Below the pieces are notes generated by a model. The model was not told where the DNA came from and did no database searches. It worked only from the letters and a program-made list of their open reading frames with translations. Source: Artemisia argyi (lineage: Eukaryota; Streptophyta; Magnoliopsida; Asterales; Asteraceae). Taken from it: DNA of 64,000 nucleotides. Positions 23,426 to 34,294 of this stretch are shown in pieces. The first letter of the stretch is position 1. Every line of letters begins with the position of its first letter. The position numbers and the translations under genes were made by a program. The stretch spans positions 165,042,333 to 165,106,332 of the forward strand of contig CM060681.1 in assembly GCA_030686995.1 (NCBI GenBank), read 5' to 3'.

Positions 23426-26400
23426 ACTCGTATAACTTAAGACGTCTTAAAAAGAGAGTGGGTGTTCTTTTGCTTCATTGTTCGTAATAGATGTGGTAGT
23501 GATCATCTTATGAAGTTATCTGCCATGCGTCACTTCTGCGTCTGTGGTGGTCGTCGTCCATTCCAACATGCTCATACACCTTTGAACTTAGACATTCACA
23601 TGCACGTATTTCCCTTTCATTCACATAGATCTTTAGTCCTTAAACTTTGTAGATTCTTCTTTTTGGCGTAGAATCTAATTTTGAACATTGTGTTGCTCAG
23701 ATCTTTGACGGAGCTTTTGTTGACTTCAAGATGTATGTATGAGCATGCGGAATCAGTCTCCATGGAGATGATATGTCCCTGAAAGTAAACAGTTAGCAAT
23801 AAACAACCGGTACTTATAGATAAGAAATTAGAGATCGTCAACAGCATAGTGTGAAGACTCCTTCTAACCCTTATCAAGGCCGTTCCCATGTCAGATACTC
23901 CCGAAGGAGCTTACGAGACCTACTAAGTAGCTCAATGACCGGGTGAGTCGCTGGGATCACTCCACGACTATAGACCGCTAAATAACCACCGCGAACACTA
24001 AGCGTAACCCTTGTGGGGTTACCGAAGTGACCTGCTGTCAGGGCTGTTTGATGTTGACCCTGGCAGGAATTTCCATTCAATCATTGAGAAATACTTTTGT
24101 AATTCTCTCATTAACGTTCTCGGCAGATTGCTAAGATCTGCGAAGGACTCGATAATTTACAGCTGGTGCCCATTGATGCAGAACACTAGTTGTAGAAAAT
24201 ACTAAGTGTTCCTAAGAGATCTTTGATGTATCTCATGGTTCTAGACTCGATAAGTGCTCACTTAGGTTTCCTATACGGAGACTAGGGAGGGGTCTCCTGC
24301 TTCAATATCAACTATCTCTAAGAGATAAATTGATAGATTACACTGGTTCCCCGTGAGAATGAATCAAGCTCTTTTAAGAGAACTTGAGTGGCTAGAAGGT
24401 TTAGTGCATTGCGTCACTGGGTCCATGACGACTTAATCTTCAATACCAGTGTTGTCTTTGCAACAACCAGTAGCATATGAATTGAACCCGGTGTCTGCCC
24501 TAAGGTTGAACATATTGAGGGCTATTTCTTTTCACCCTTTTATTTACTTTTCTTTTTAATTCTTCAACCCCTTCTTTCTCCTTTCATTCTTTACTCCTTT
24601 TTTTTTTGTATCATACCCAAGGACTTCTAATTCTAACTATTGGTGATGTCTTTGGGTAGATCCCTCCGGCTTAGGCGGATCATAGGACGGTTATTTCCTA
24701 ACCTTAGTCACCTTATAACTCCATGACTATCCTATAATTGCCATTGAAACCTTTGAAAATCTCTCAAAGTGTTTGTATTTATCAAACATTTTGTTTAACA
24801 CTTTGAGAGTTTTATGTTTTACTTATGAAGGGCTCCCCCTTCACATGTGCTCATAAGTATTTAATAAATTTGCACATGCGGGAGGAGCGAGCACTTTTGA
24901 ATTGATACACTTTCGGTGAACAAGACCGATTCGAGACACGCTTACATCACTAGTTAGACTAGCTTGAAGTTATTACCCGGCCTGGTCAAGACCACAGAAA
25001 GTTTCTCGAAATGGTACATTTCTACTAAGACAAATCCTTTTCGAGACACGCTTACGTGGCTAGTTAAAGAGTTCCATTGTCAGCTTTTAGGTGACAACTA
25101 GCTCTAGTAACTAACTTGATGTTATTACCCGTCGAGGAAAAGTCTTTTCAAATTTACTAACTTTTATGTTTTGTCAATTCCTGGGTGAATCTGAGTCTAG
25201 CTCGCATGAGATTTGACATTTCAGCAACTTTTAACTTTCATATTTTAATCACTTTCCTTTTCTCCCCCTCAAAAATAGCATATAAGATGTTGTTTTTGAT
25301 AAACATTTGATTAAAATATGCTTTTTGAGTCTTATGGGGAGATATCAACAAGAACTTTTGTTTTCCAAAACGATGAGTTTTCAAGTGCTCCCCCTCAACA
25401 AGTGAATACTCATTGAGGTGAAATACTTGTCTTTTGAGCAGAATTTTGAAAAATCAGAAACTGTTTGATTAATTCTACACAAAAGTAAGAAGCCTTCGCT
25501 CCTTATATAAGGATTGAGGCACTGAAGCGTACCTCAGGGTCCTTTAATTACAAGCACAGGTTGTACACTGTTATGTGTGCACAAGCCATAAAACATGAAT
25601 TTGACAAAGCATTTTGATTTAAAAAAAATACTTCCCCTCAAAACGAGCATGTGTTTTGACATTTTTTAAACTGTGTATCGAATTGGGGAGTAAAGATTTG
25701 AAAAATCTTGAGCAAAATTTTGAAAAGTTTTGAAAAACCTTTTGAAAAATTTTGAATAAATTTTGCTCAAGATTAAGAGAGTTTAAGATAAGCTTTGCAT
25801 GAGAACTTCTTCTTGTTTTCAAGGAAAAGTGCACGTTTTGTTTTTAAGAAATGGTTTAGCAAGGCACTTTCCTTTCTTTGAAAACCGAGTTGTACACTGA
25901 AATGAGTGCACAAGACGTTGTTTTAATACAAAATTAGTTTTCTTTAAACAAAATACTCCCCCTCAAATAATGAATGTTATTCGAGAGACAGTCTTCTTGA
26001 GCAGAATTTTGAATCGTATTATAAAATACTTTTTGAAAATTCGTGAGACGACTCTGCTCAAGGTCTTAGAAAACACAATCAAGTATTATACAACAAAGAA
26101 TGCTTGAAATTCAAAACTCTTTTACTGTTGAAAAGTTGTTTGAGACCCGGAGTCTCTCTTTTGAGTTTTAAAATCTGAAAAAGATTTCCATCTAAAGTTG
26201 AACCTCATGGGTTCTTTTTGAAGATTCGTTTTTGTGATGCATGGAAAACATCCGGTATTTGGGATGTTCAGATCAGAGACATTCTTTTATTGAAGCCAAA
26301 GCATTCCAGATTGTGAAAATTTGAAAGGTTTTGAATGACTTTGCTTTGGTCTCCACACTTGCTTTACCGGTGTAAAACGAGAGTGTAGAGTTTGGAAAAA

Positions 26401-27660
26401 TTTGTTTCTCACCATTTTGAATCCTTTTACCAGTTTAGCCTTTAAACACATTTTGCCCTATGACCTCAAAATATGTTCCATAAGAAACATTTTGTCGAAT
26501 GTTGAAATTTTGACTTTCAATGGGATGACATGTAGTTGCACACAGAGAAAATGCATCAGGCACAAACAAGTATAAGATGAATCAAAAATCTCATTCTAAA
26601 TCTACCAAAAATGCTCAGAATTCTCTAATAAACACACAAGATCACAGATTAACTCATCCTATCACTCGAGATTATCCAATTATGATAATGGTTAGGGGTT
26701 ATGATTTGAGTCTAAGCACACTTGTTAGCATCATAATGCCTGAATATTAAACAAACAAACGTCCTAGTAATAGCAGCAAAGACATCGACATCTTAAACCC
26801 TAAATCACATGATTCTAAACCTATGATGTTCCTAATCGAGCAACTACATCAATCGAGCATTCTTTAGTGTTCTCTAAAGCTATATAAACTAGTTAATTAG
26901 ACTAAACACATAAAAATTGAAAGCCCTGATTGATAACCCTAGTTTCTGATTATGCCTTTTTGACCGTTGAAAACACTTGAAATATTTAGGGAATGATTAG
27001 ACAACAACCATGAAGAAATTAGAAACTCACAATCGGGAACATTCGAGAAAAAAAATCGTTAGTTTGAATCGATGAGGTTTATCGATTGTGTGTGATATTT
27101 TTGAGAATATTTAAAGAAACATTTATTAGAGCTCGTTTTATTTTCCATGCAAGATCCTTTTTCCTAAGTTTAAGACATTTGTGAATCTTTACTCATTAAA
27201 GGTTAAATACTTTTCCATTTGAAGTCCAAACTAGATTAATTTGGGATCGTTGCAGAAAAAATTCCTTTTCTCCCCCTCGAATTAGCATATATTACGTGAA
27301 ACCTTTTTGTACATTTTAATTCGAGGGATCATAGAAGTTTTTGAAAAATGAGATTTTAATCCAAATGATGAAGAAACATTTTATCCTTGAAGAATAAAAA
27401 ATGAGGTGTCCAAACTTCATGATATTGTGAAAAGTTTTCTCCCCCTCAAAACATGTTCCATTTTGACAGAGAAAAGCAAAATTGGTTTAAATGGAGGAAC
27501 ATAGTTTTGAAGATTTGAAGTTTGTACACAAAGAAAGAAGATTCTTTTTGTAGAAAAAGTATTTACAGAAAGACTTTGATGGTTGACTCTTCTTAGGTTT
27601 TAAGAAAATTTTGCAAATCATCTGGAGTCAAACATCACATACCACTATGGTGAATTAAAT
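23179..27660 (-). other. Long noncoding 3' region of C2 with repeated polypurine-like motifs
   Basis: Between the pol remnant and the 3' LTR lie about 4.4 kb without a believable ORF. The plus-strand word CTCCCCCT (minus AGGGGGAG) recurs near 23182, 23365, 24834, 25264, 25388, 25956, 27271 and 27442. Each resembles the true tract beside the LTR. Parts are diverged direct duplications: the block starting at 25387 resembles the block starting at 25955 (CTCCCCCTCA..., then TTGAGCAGAATTTTGAA). I recognise no function in 23870-24500, which is less AT-rich than the rest. Confidence 0.65.
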
Positions 27661-27664
27661 CAAC

Positions 27665-28625
27665 AAACCTTGATTGAGGTAATTATCTCACATGTGAGCA
27701 GGATCCAAATTGCGTGTAGACGACTCAGTAATGTCAGGAATGAGTTGAGCTGGTGCAAACAGATTAAAGAACGCCTTAGGGTCATGCTTTGCGGTTTGTA
27801 GAACTGATTTAGGTATGGAGTCTTCAGCTGATTGTCGTGAGATGGACACGGTTTGTTCTGCTGTTTTTGGAGATGCAATTGGAGGACCGTCTCTCCCAAC
27901 AGTTGTTGTTGTTTGTGAGGTGAATCAGGTACTTGATTGTGATCAAGATGTGCAGCGGAAATTGGTGAGACCTCAGAAAGACGGTTTTAAATCGTATCCT
28001 CAAACAATGGAGCAAACAAGGTTTCCACTTCTTTACGAGTGAGACGATGGTTCAGCCGAAGAATCCGGAAAGTTCAGACGGTTGGATGCGGGTCCTAAGC
28101 TGTTATGCTCAGAAGCCATTGCTGAAGTGCGGGTCCGAAACTGAATTATTCCGAAGCCATTACATTAAGCTCGGGTCCGAAACTGGTTTGTTCCGAAGCC
28201 ATTACATTAAGCTCGGGTCCGAAACTGATTTGTTCCGAAGCCATTCCTGTTATATCTGCAAAGAAAGAAAGAAGAGACAAGAAAAACAGAGAACACGGAT
28301 CCCCAAGAGAAACTGGGTTCCAGATGTTAGAAGCATAAAGATGTAGTGTCAATTATCTTCTTGACACTCGAACACACAATTCCGACTGTTTTCCTTCTTG
28401 TCTCAGGGGTAGAAATAGTGGAGTTCACATTAGTTTTGGTGCAAATATCTAAAATCTTTCCTGTAGGAATCCACCTAAGACCAATTGATTTAAAAATTCT
28501 ACCCGCGGGTACCCACCTAGTGTTAGATCTAGGAGAAGTTTTCCTTTTAGATGCAGTTGAATGAATTGTGGAGCATCACTTCTTTGAGAAAACCTACGTG
28601 CTATGTTGATCCACTTCTTAGGTTT
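27665..28625 (-). pseudogene. C2 pol remnant: spacer tail and post-integrase linker, frameshifted
   Basis: After the stop at 28626 the minus strand still encodes, in changing frames, fragments of the gag-protease spacer (RWVPAGRIF and LRWIPTGKI near 28446-28560). Then come linker fragments known after the copia integrase core: MASEHNSLGPASNRLNFPDSS, LTRKEVETLFAPLFED, and AFFNLFAPAQLIPDITESS ending in RNLDPAHM near 27690. Protease and integrase core, expected between spacer and linker, are missing, as are RT and RNase H after it. Stops and at least two frame changes are visible. A 14-codon unit starting MASEQ is repeated at about 28122-28247. The match to known copia linkers is from memory. 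Confidence 0.75.
28122..28247. repeat. 42-bp in-frame triplication in the C2 pol linker
   Basis: Read on the minus strand, the 14-codon unit MASEQxSFGPELNV is repeated, with a third, diverged copy next to the original MASEHNS segment. Because 42 is a multiple of three the frame is kept between copies. Confidence 0.85.
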
Positions 28626-30083
28626 CTAACTTATGACTTTTGGTTCAACGGGTTTGTTTGTCTTAGTCGATTGAGCCTTTTCAAGTGAATTTCCCTTTTG
28701 AAGATATTTTAAAGCACAAACAACATGATTATTTACGCAACTACTCTTAGAAGCTATCCAATTCCTATTAGTTTGTTGATTACTCTTAGGTTTTGGTGTG
28801 CTACTACAAGCAGTGTTCTGTACTATAGTGGAAGGCATCACATGAGGTTTTGAACCTAGAATTCCATCCTTTTGAAGTAGTGCCTTTTTTCTAGCCTTTT
28901 CTAGATCATAGTTCTTGTACATGTCATATTTGCCATAAAACTCTTTACTTTTGATGCTCGTTTTAGACACTGTTTTCGAACTGATCTTAGATGAGCCAGG
29001 TATAATCACGTGTTGAGATTTAGCAGACACATATGCATTTTCCTTAGGCCAAGAATGTGGAGTGACTGGTTTTGTCAAATTGTTATTCTCAACAACTTGG
29101 GAGTCAAACCGAGGTTTTGAAAATTTAGGTCGTTCAAATTTAAATGCAGTTGGTTGTCGAATCACTGACTGTTTTCTGTTTGTTTGAGAAGGTTGTTTCC
29201 CCAAGATTGATGGTTTTGCAAACTTAGTATCCATACTCTGGCCAGTCAGTCTTCTTAATTTGTTTTGTAATGCAGCATGTGCAAACACCTTTTCTTGAAT
29301 TTGACCTTTTAAAAGCTCATTTTCTTTAACTAATGTATCCACATGTTTTCTTTGTTCATTCAAAAATTGACCATTGTTGCCCGAATTTATAGATTCGTTT
29401 TGCATTTGAAGTTCAAGTGAGATGCAATGTGCCTCTAGTTTTGAAAAATCTTTATGACACTGGGCAATGGTCTTTTTGAGAAGAAGGTTTTCAGACTCAA
29501 GAGTTTGGTATGATGTTTCAGTAATTGGATTATCAGGTAAGGACTCAGACTCAGAATGTATTACTAGACATTGAACAACATCCTGGTCAACCTCTCCTTC
29601 ATTACTGAAGTTAGGTTGCTCAGATTGTTGTTTCTCATATGCAGGCATAATATGATCAACAGTAGATTGTACCTCAACCATTTGCTCTTTGTCAAAGTTC
29701 GGTTCTTTGTCATAGATGGGTATGAAATCTTCCTCATCCATCTGTCCTTTGTCAAGGTTGGGCTCTGAGTCATAGAAGGGTATGATCTCTGCACAATCTG
29801 CATCTTTATCATTCCCCAATCTGCTGTTGTCATCCTGCACTTCTGATTCTGTCCCTTTGCTTTCCATGACAACCACATTAGCTTTCAATGAATCATCTTT
29901 ATGAACTTGCTCTTCTTGAATCTGCAACTTCTATTCTTTGATAGCACTCAGATGAAGTGATCTTTCATTAAGCATAAATTCTAAGCGGTTTAGGCGTGAA
30001 ACAAGTTGATCTCTAAAATCTTCAACCTCCATACTTGTGATGTTCTCTCTCCATACATTGCTTTCATAATTATAGTGTATGAG
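28626..30083 (-). pseudogene. C2 gag C-terminal/spacer part, downstream of the Tat insertion
   Basis: This continues, in the same reading frame, the gag ORF that ends at the Tat element at 40417. Across the joined target site the frame has a single stop, TAG at 29931-29933, then is open for 433 codons from 29927 to 28626. Features: acidic, repetitive stretches (EIIPFYDSEPNLDKGQMDEE and a related second copy), a coiled-coil-like part (TLESENLLLKKTIAQCHKDF ... LKGQIQEKVFAHAALQNKLR), then a basic Ser/Lys-rich tail with FAKPSILGKQPS and KFERPKFSKPRF. These fit the spacer between gag and protease in copia families I recall from Asteraceae. No protease motif follows. The TTG at 29927 is not a true start. 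Confidence 0.8.
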
Positions 30084-30088
30084 AGATT
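30084..30088. other. Target-site duplication AGATT, left copy
   Basis: AGATT at 30084-30088 is matched by AGATT at 40417-40421. Removing the element and one copy restores the C2 gag frame exactly. Confidence 0.95.
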
Positions 30089-30578
30089 TGTTGATACAAA
30101 AGTTGGGCGTACCTGGTTATTGGGCTTTTGCTCTTATATCAATTAGCTTCTTAGTACTTTGTTACCTGCGCACTAAGAAAATAAACAACACCGTTAGGCT
30201 TATCGAGGGATTGTCTCCCCCGATTAGACTCCGGCGTGAGAGTAAGTAATCGATTTAGGGTTTAGTTGAAGAGTTAGGGTTGTATATCGTACCTTGAATG
30301 AGAATCGTGTGATTCTATATATAGGGGCTAAGAAACCGTATTTCTTGCTCCTCACTCTTCGCACGCGTGGTGCTTATCCGAGGTAAGGATATCTATTCCT
30401 TGAATAGATAATCCTTATCGTTACCCGGTGGGTTAGATTGGGCCTTTGGGCTTCATGAGCCCAGAGCAATAATACTACGGCCCATACCATTGTCATGGTA
30501 GCCCATTCGTGATGGGCTTAGGTGTAAGTAATGTCTATCATTTGGGCTTGTGGCCCAAATATAGGCTATACGTCATCA
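30089..30578 (-). repeat. 3' LTR of the Tat element
   Basis: It begins TGTTGATACAAAAG and ends ATACGTCATCA on the plus strand. Compared with 39927-40416 it differs at two positions near its right end (CATTTGGGCTTGTGG here, CGTTTGGGCTTGCGG there). It holds TTTAGGGTTTAG and TTAGGGTT telobox-like words and a minus-strand TATA box. Confidence 0.97.
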
Positions 30579-30590
30579 TGTCCCCCCAGT
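30579..30590 (-). other. Polypurine tract of the Tat element
   Basis: The minus strand reads ACTGGGGGGACA directly before the TGATGACG start of the 3' LTR, which is the expected plus-strand primer site. Confidence 0.85.
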
Positions 30591-30849
30591 CTAGTGCGCG
30601 CGGCGCATAGCCTTGGGTACTAGACTTAATACCATCAGCAGTAAGCGTGGCGGGGGGTTAAACTAATTTTACCGCCTTTTTGTAGGTGCAATGCACCTAA
30701 TAATTTTTAAATGGATGCCTCGAAAGTCGGGGGTGGTGTCCACGTAGTCCTTGGGATTCAGGAAAAAGTGCATGTACCTTTTGATCTTCTAGCCACCCAT
30801 TTACTGTGAGTGGGTTCTACGTGGAGGGAGATTAGGGTTTTACCACCCT

Positions 30850-30857
30850 ATATAAGA
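30850..30857 (+). promoter_or_regulatory. TATA box of the antisense gene in the Tat element
   Basis: TATATAAG in plus orientation lies 145-152 bases before the ATG at 31002. It is followed by CACACAGTAAAACACACACAAC and a CT-rich leader, typical of a plant transcript start. It lies outside the LTR, so the antisense gene seems to have its own promoter. Confidence 0.65.
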
Positions 30858-31001
30858 GTGCCGCCCCATTTTTTAACCACACAGTAAAACACACACAACT
30901 ACTATTCATCTTCTTCTTCTTTGTTTTTTAGAGCGTTTTTCTGCAAGAAAAACTTTTAACTCTCGTAGGTAATTTTTGTGTGCGTCCCACTTAGTTTTAA
31001 G

Positions 31002-32269
31002 ATGAAAATGGTTGCTCAATTAGAGGACTTTCGCTCCGCGTTGTCTATTGCAGACGTCACGCAGTTTTCTTCCGACTATTTTGTGCCTTTGGATGTACAT
31101 CCAGAGGCTCCAGATGTCGATGCGTGCATAGCTGACTTCCCCGAAGGGAAGATAGGTCTATACACGAAATTTTTTGAGTATGCGAATTACCGCGTACCCA
31201 TTTCTATTTTTCTGAGCGATTTGCTCAATCACTATCGCCTTCACATCTCTCAGCTGCACTGTATAGGTTCGGCGAAGGTGTCGAATTTTGAGGTAAACTG
31301 CCGTTTACTTGCGATAGAACCTACTGTAGATTTGTTCCGCTCCTTTTACCACACGACGTGGTCAAATGGGTGGGTTTCCTTTGCGAAGCGCCAGGGGGCG
31401 CTTCAGTGTTATACGGAAAAGGTTGATGCCCTCAAAAATTGGAGGGAGTATTTCTTTTGGGTGGATGATGCAGTCTTTCCCTCTCCCTTTGAGTTTTATA
31501 CTCAGGAAACCTTACCAAGGGATGGGCGCCCCGCACCCGGTTCCTATAATCGCGCTGACGCGCAAACTTTAGATGCCAATCGACTGGCCATTAACCCCTA
31601 TCCGGAGGAGTTTTTGGTACACGTGGGGTAGAGCCGCGCTTATTTTGGTGCTGCAGATGAGGTTCCCACTTTTTTAAGTGAGGATGGCCGGGGTGGGTGT
31701 TCATCCCTTATTCTTCATGCTTTGTAAGTCTTTTATTCTTGTCTTCGTGCTTTTAATGACTGATCCCTTTTTGTCTTTCTTGTTTTATTGATGCGCGCAG
31801 AAATGGATCTGTTCGCGGTGGTCAAGTTGGATAGGCCGAAGCAGGTAACCATAGGGGTGCGTCCTCTGAGGGAAGGAGAGCAGCCCTTGCTTGATGCGAC
31901 TGCCGGTCACTTGACTGTTCTGCCTGCGACGGTCCCTGAGGACACGCCACCACTTGTGGTGACGCCCGTCCAGAGTTTTGCGCCTGAAGTAGTTGTGGCC
32001 CCAACTGTGGAGGCGGTGCCTGATTTGGAGGTGGCACACGAGGAGGCGCGCTCAGGGTCATCTGACAGTATTCGGATCCTGAAACCTGAGGAGGTGTTGA
32101 GGGAAGAGGTTGCGCAGAACTTAAAGCGTAAGGGAGAGGCTGGAACCAGTGGCACCAGCAAGAGGCGTCGACACGTCATCAGAGACGCAGGGTCGAACGC
32201 GGAAGAAACTTCGACGTCCGGCGCACGGGTGAAGGCTGATGCTTCTCCGTTTCTGTAAGTGTGCATTCC

Positions 32270-32311
<42 letters not shown>

Positions 32312-33633
32312 TCAATTACTTGTTGTAATTGTTGTTTACTGTCTTTGTCGCGTAGGGATGACGGCGCGAAGGATGATGAGGTTTCCTCTCCGCAGAACGA
32401 AAACAAGGAGGGGAATACCGAGGCTGCTGATGGTGGTGAGGCGCAGCAGCTGATGGATGAGCTGGCTACGACTACCGCCCGCCAAGCTGAGCTTGTTGCT
32501 CAGCTAAAGGGAAAGTATGCTGGGGAGAGCCGTGCTCTAGCCCAGAAGAAGGAGGAGTTGGTGACCCTCCGTGCGCAGTTGGCTGATGCGCAAGTGGAGC
32601 TGGGGGCCTCAAGGGTCTATGCTGAGAAGATTGCTCAAGATAAGATGAGCATTTTGGCTGACTTGAAGTATGCGAGGTCGAAGCTCGAGCAGATAAAGGC
32701 AAAGACGTCGTGGTCTGTGTCGTATCTTGAAGAAAAAAAGGCCGAGCATTATGCTAGCCTGCAAGAATTCAAGGAGCGCATGGAGAAGACGCTCGTGATA
32801 TATGAGGAGAAGCTGCGCGCCCTCAGCATCGAGTATGACGAGGAGCTGTATCCTCATCTTATGTCTATGATAGCCGAGCGCAGGTATTCTTACGCCCTTG
32901 TCTTTTAAATTTGCTTGTTCGCCCTATTGTGTATCTTACCTTATTATCACTTTGTGAATGCAGGTGGTTGGTCAGCCATGGGCTTCGTCTGGCAGCTCTA
33001 AGTACTTTAGAGTCTGCGGAGGTGGTGGAAGCCTTTGGGAAGGTTGTTCACTACGCGATAGCGCGTGGCCGTTCGCAGGCCATGGAGGAGCTCCGTGAGG
33101 CCAAGTTGTTGGAGAAGGATTTGGCGGAGATTCCTGGTTATAGCTCAACGGCGTACGACGAGCTGGTGCAGGCGATGGCGGGGCTAAAGGTTCTTGAGCT
33201 GCCGCATATAGGGAGGTTGGAGCGCGACCAAGATGACCCCATAGATGTGCTCATGGCGGGTCTGACGTTGCAGCATCATCTTGGGGAGAATGCCGAAGAG
33301 GAGTTAGATTATTATCTAAAACCTGATGTCTCGCAGCTTCAAGTCCCAGTTTTTGCGCGGCCCCGTGATATCCTCAAGCCTTTTGCACTGGAGAAGGAAG
33401 TCCCCTTGAAGGAGGTGCTAGAGCGTCACGAGCAAAGGGTTGCCATAAAGAAGGGTATTAAGGGCAAGGCTGTGATGTGCGGCATTGGTGCTGTGCACCT
33501 TCCTCGATCTGATGGCGTTGCTGTGAGTGTTCCAACTGTGTCGCTCAAGGATGCTATAACGTTGAGTAAGCTGAAGGAGGCGGGGAGTTCCGCCGCTACA
33601 GAAGAGAGCCATGATCATCGCCATAGTATATAG
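31002..33633 (+). CDS. Four-exon antisense gene of the Tat element, 'putative gypsy-type transposase' family, one internal stop
   Basis: Predicted exons are 31002-31692, 31801-32254, 32356-32883 and 32964-33633. All introns have GT...AG ends (GTGGGT, GTAAGT, GTATTC donors; CAG, TAG, CAG acceptors). The joined length is 2343, a multiple of three (780 residues), which supports the model. One TAG at 31629-31631 interrupts exon 1 after FLVHVG. Exon 1 has the features of the 'putative gypsy type transposon' family often annotated in plants: FPEGKIGLYTKFFEYANYR, ISQLHCIGSAKVSNFEV, FFWVDDAVFPSPF. Exon 2 is acidic and Pro/Ser-rich with a basic KRRRH patch; exon 3 is a long coiled coil; exon 4 is a helical tail. 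Function is unknown, and no catalytic residues are recognisable. I start at 31002 because it is the first ATG in frame; the GTG at 30978 is not a likely start. It lies between pol and the 3' LTR, antisense to gag-pol. Confidence 0.85.
32275..32311. repeat. T homopolymer in intron 2 of the antisense gene
   Basis: A run of more than 30 T lies within the second intron, between the GTAAGT donor and the TAG acceptor. It creates spurious poly-Phe and poly-Lys ORFs on the two strands. Confidence 0.9.
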
Positions 33634-33689
33634 GTTGTTTGTAAATTTATGTATTTTTCCTTGTAATTTATGGAATAAGATACATTTTG

Positions 33690-33870
33690 TTATAAGTTCG
33701 TAACTTAAATATACTTGCATTGTTTGCTAAGTTCGTTTATTAAGTCTTTTAAGTGCGTGACTTAAGTATACTTGCATTGTTTGCTAAGTTTTATGTTTGA
33801 CTAAGTCTTTTAAGTGCGTGACTTAAGTTTACTTGCATTGTTTGCTAAGTTTTATTTTTGACCAAGTGTC
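33690..33870. repeat. 57-61 bp tandem repeat after the antisense gene
   Basis: A unit containing GACTTAAGTATACTTGCATTG and TTTGCTAAGTT occurs three times (anchors at 33702, 33759 and 33820). It lies between the stop of the antisense gene and the end of pol, so it may be 3'-untranslated for both converging transcripts. Confidence 0.85.
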
Positions 33871-34294
33871 TTGGCTCGTTATATTGCTAAGCTCGTACGG
33901 TGTACTTGGTATATGCGCCTCCGTCGTGGGGTGCACATGTGAAACTTACCTCAACGTCTCGAGAGTAAGGCGCTTAGCAAGGATTCGTGATCCAATGTTG
34001 ATGGGTTTGCAACCCTCTTATTCAACAAGTTAATTAGTAGGTTAACTTATCCTTTATGCCTTCGTGGGTCTTTAAGTGGTGCATGCACGCCATGTAGGCA
34101 AAAATATAAAATAAACAATATTGACATATATGCAATAAAGTAAAATGCGCTATGGAGTTAGCTAGAAACCATAACATTTTATTAATACTTGCAAGTAAGT
34201 GAAAAAATAGAAAATACAATTCCTAGAAAGAAAAAAGACAAACACTTATTGGGCACCTCGTAGGATGCAAGTGTGTTTGTGAAAGGGCCGTAGC
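33871..34294. other. Spacer between convergent ends of the antisense gene and pol
   Basis: Noncoding sequence of about 420 bases. It should contain polyadenylation signals for the plus-strand gene, but none stands out beyond AATAAG at about 33673, before the tandem repeat. Confidence 0.5.

Noticed and set aside
32121..32406. Minus-strand and plus-strand ORFs with poly-Lys or poly-Phe
   Set aside because: They are translations of the T run in intron 2 of the antisense gene.
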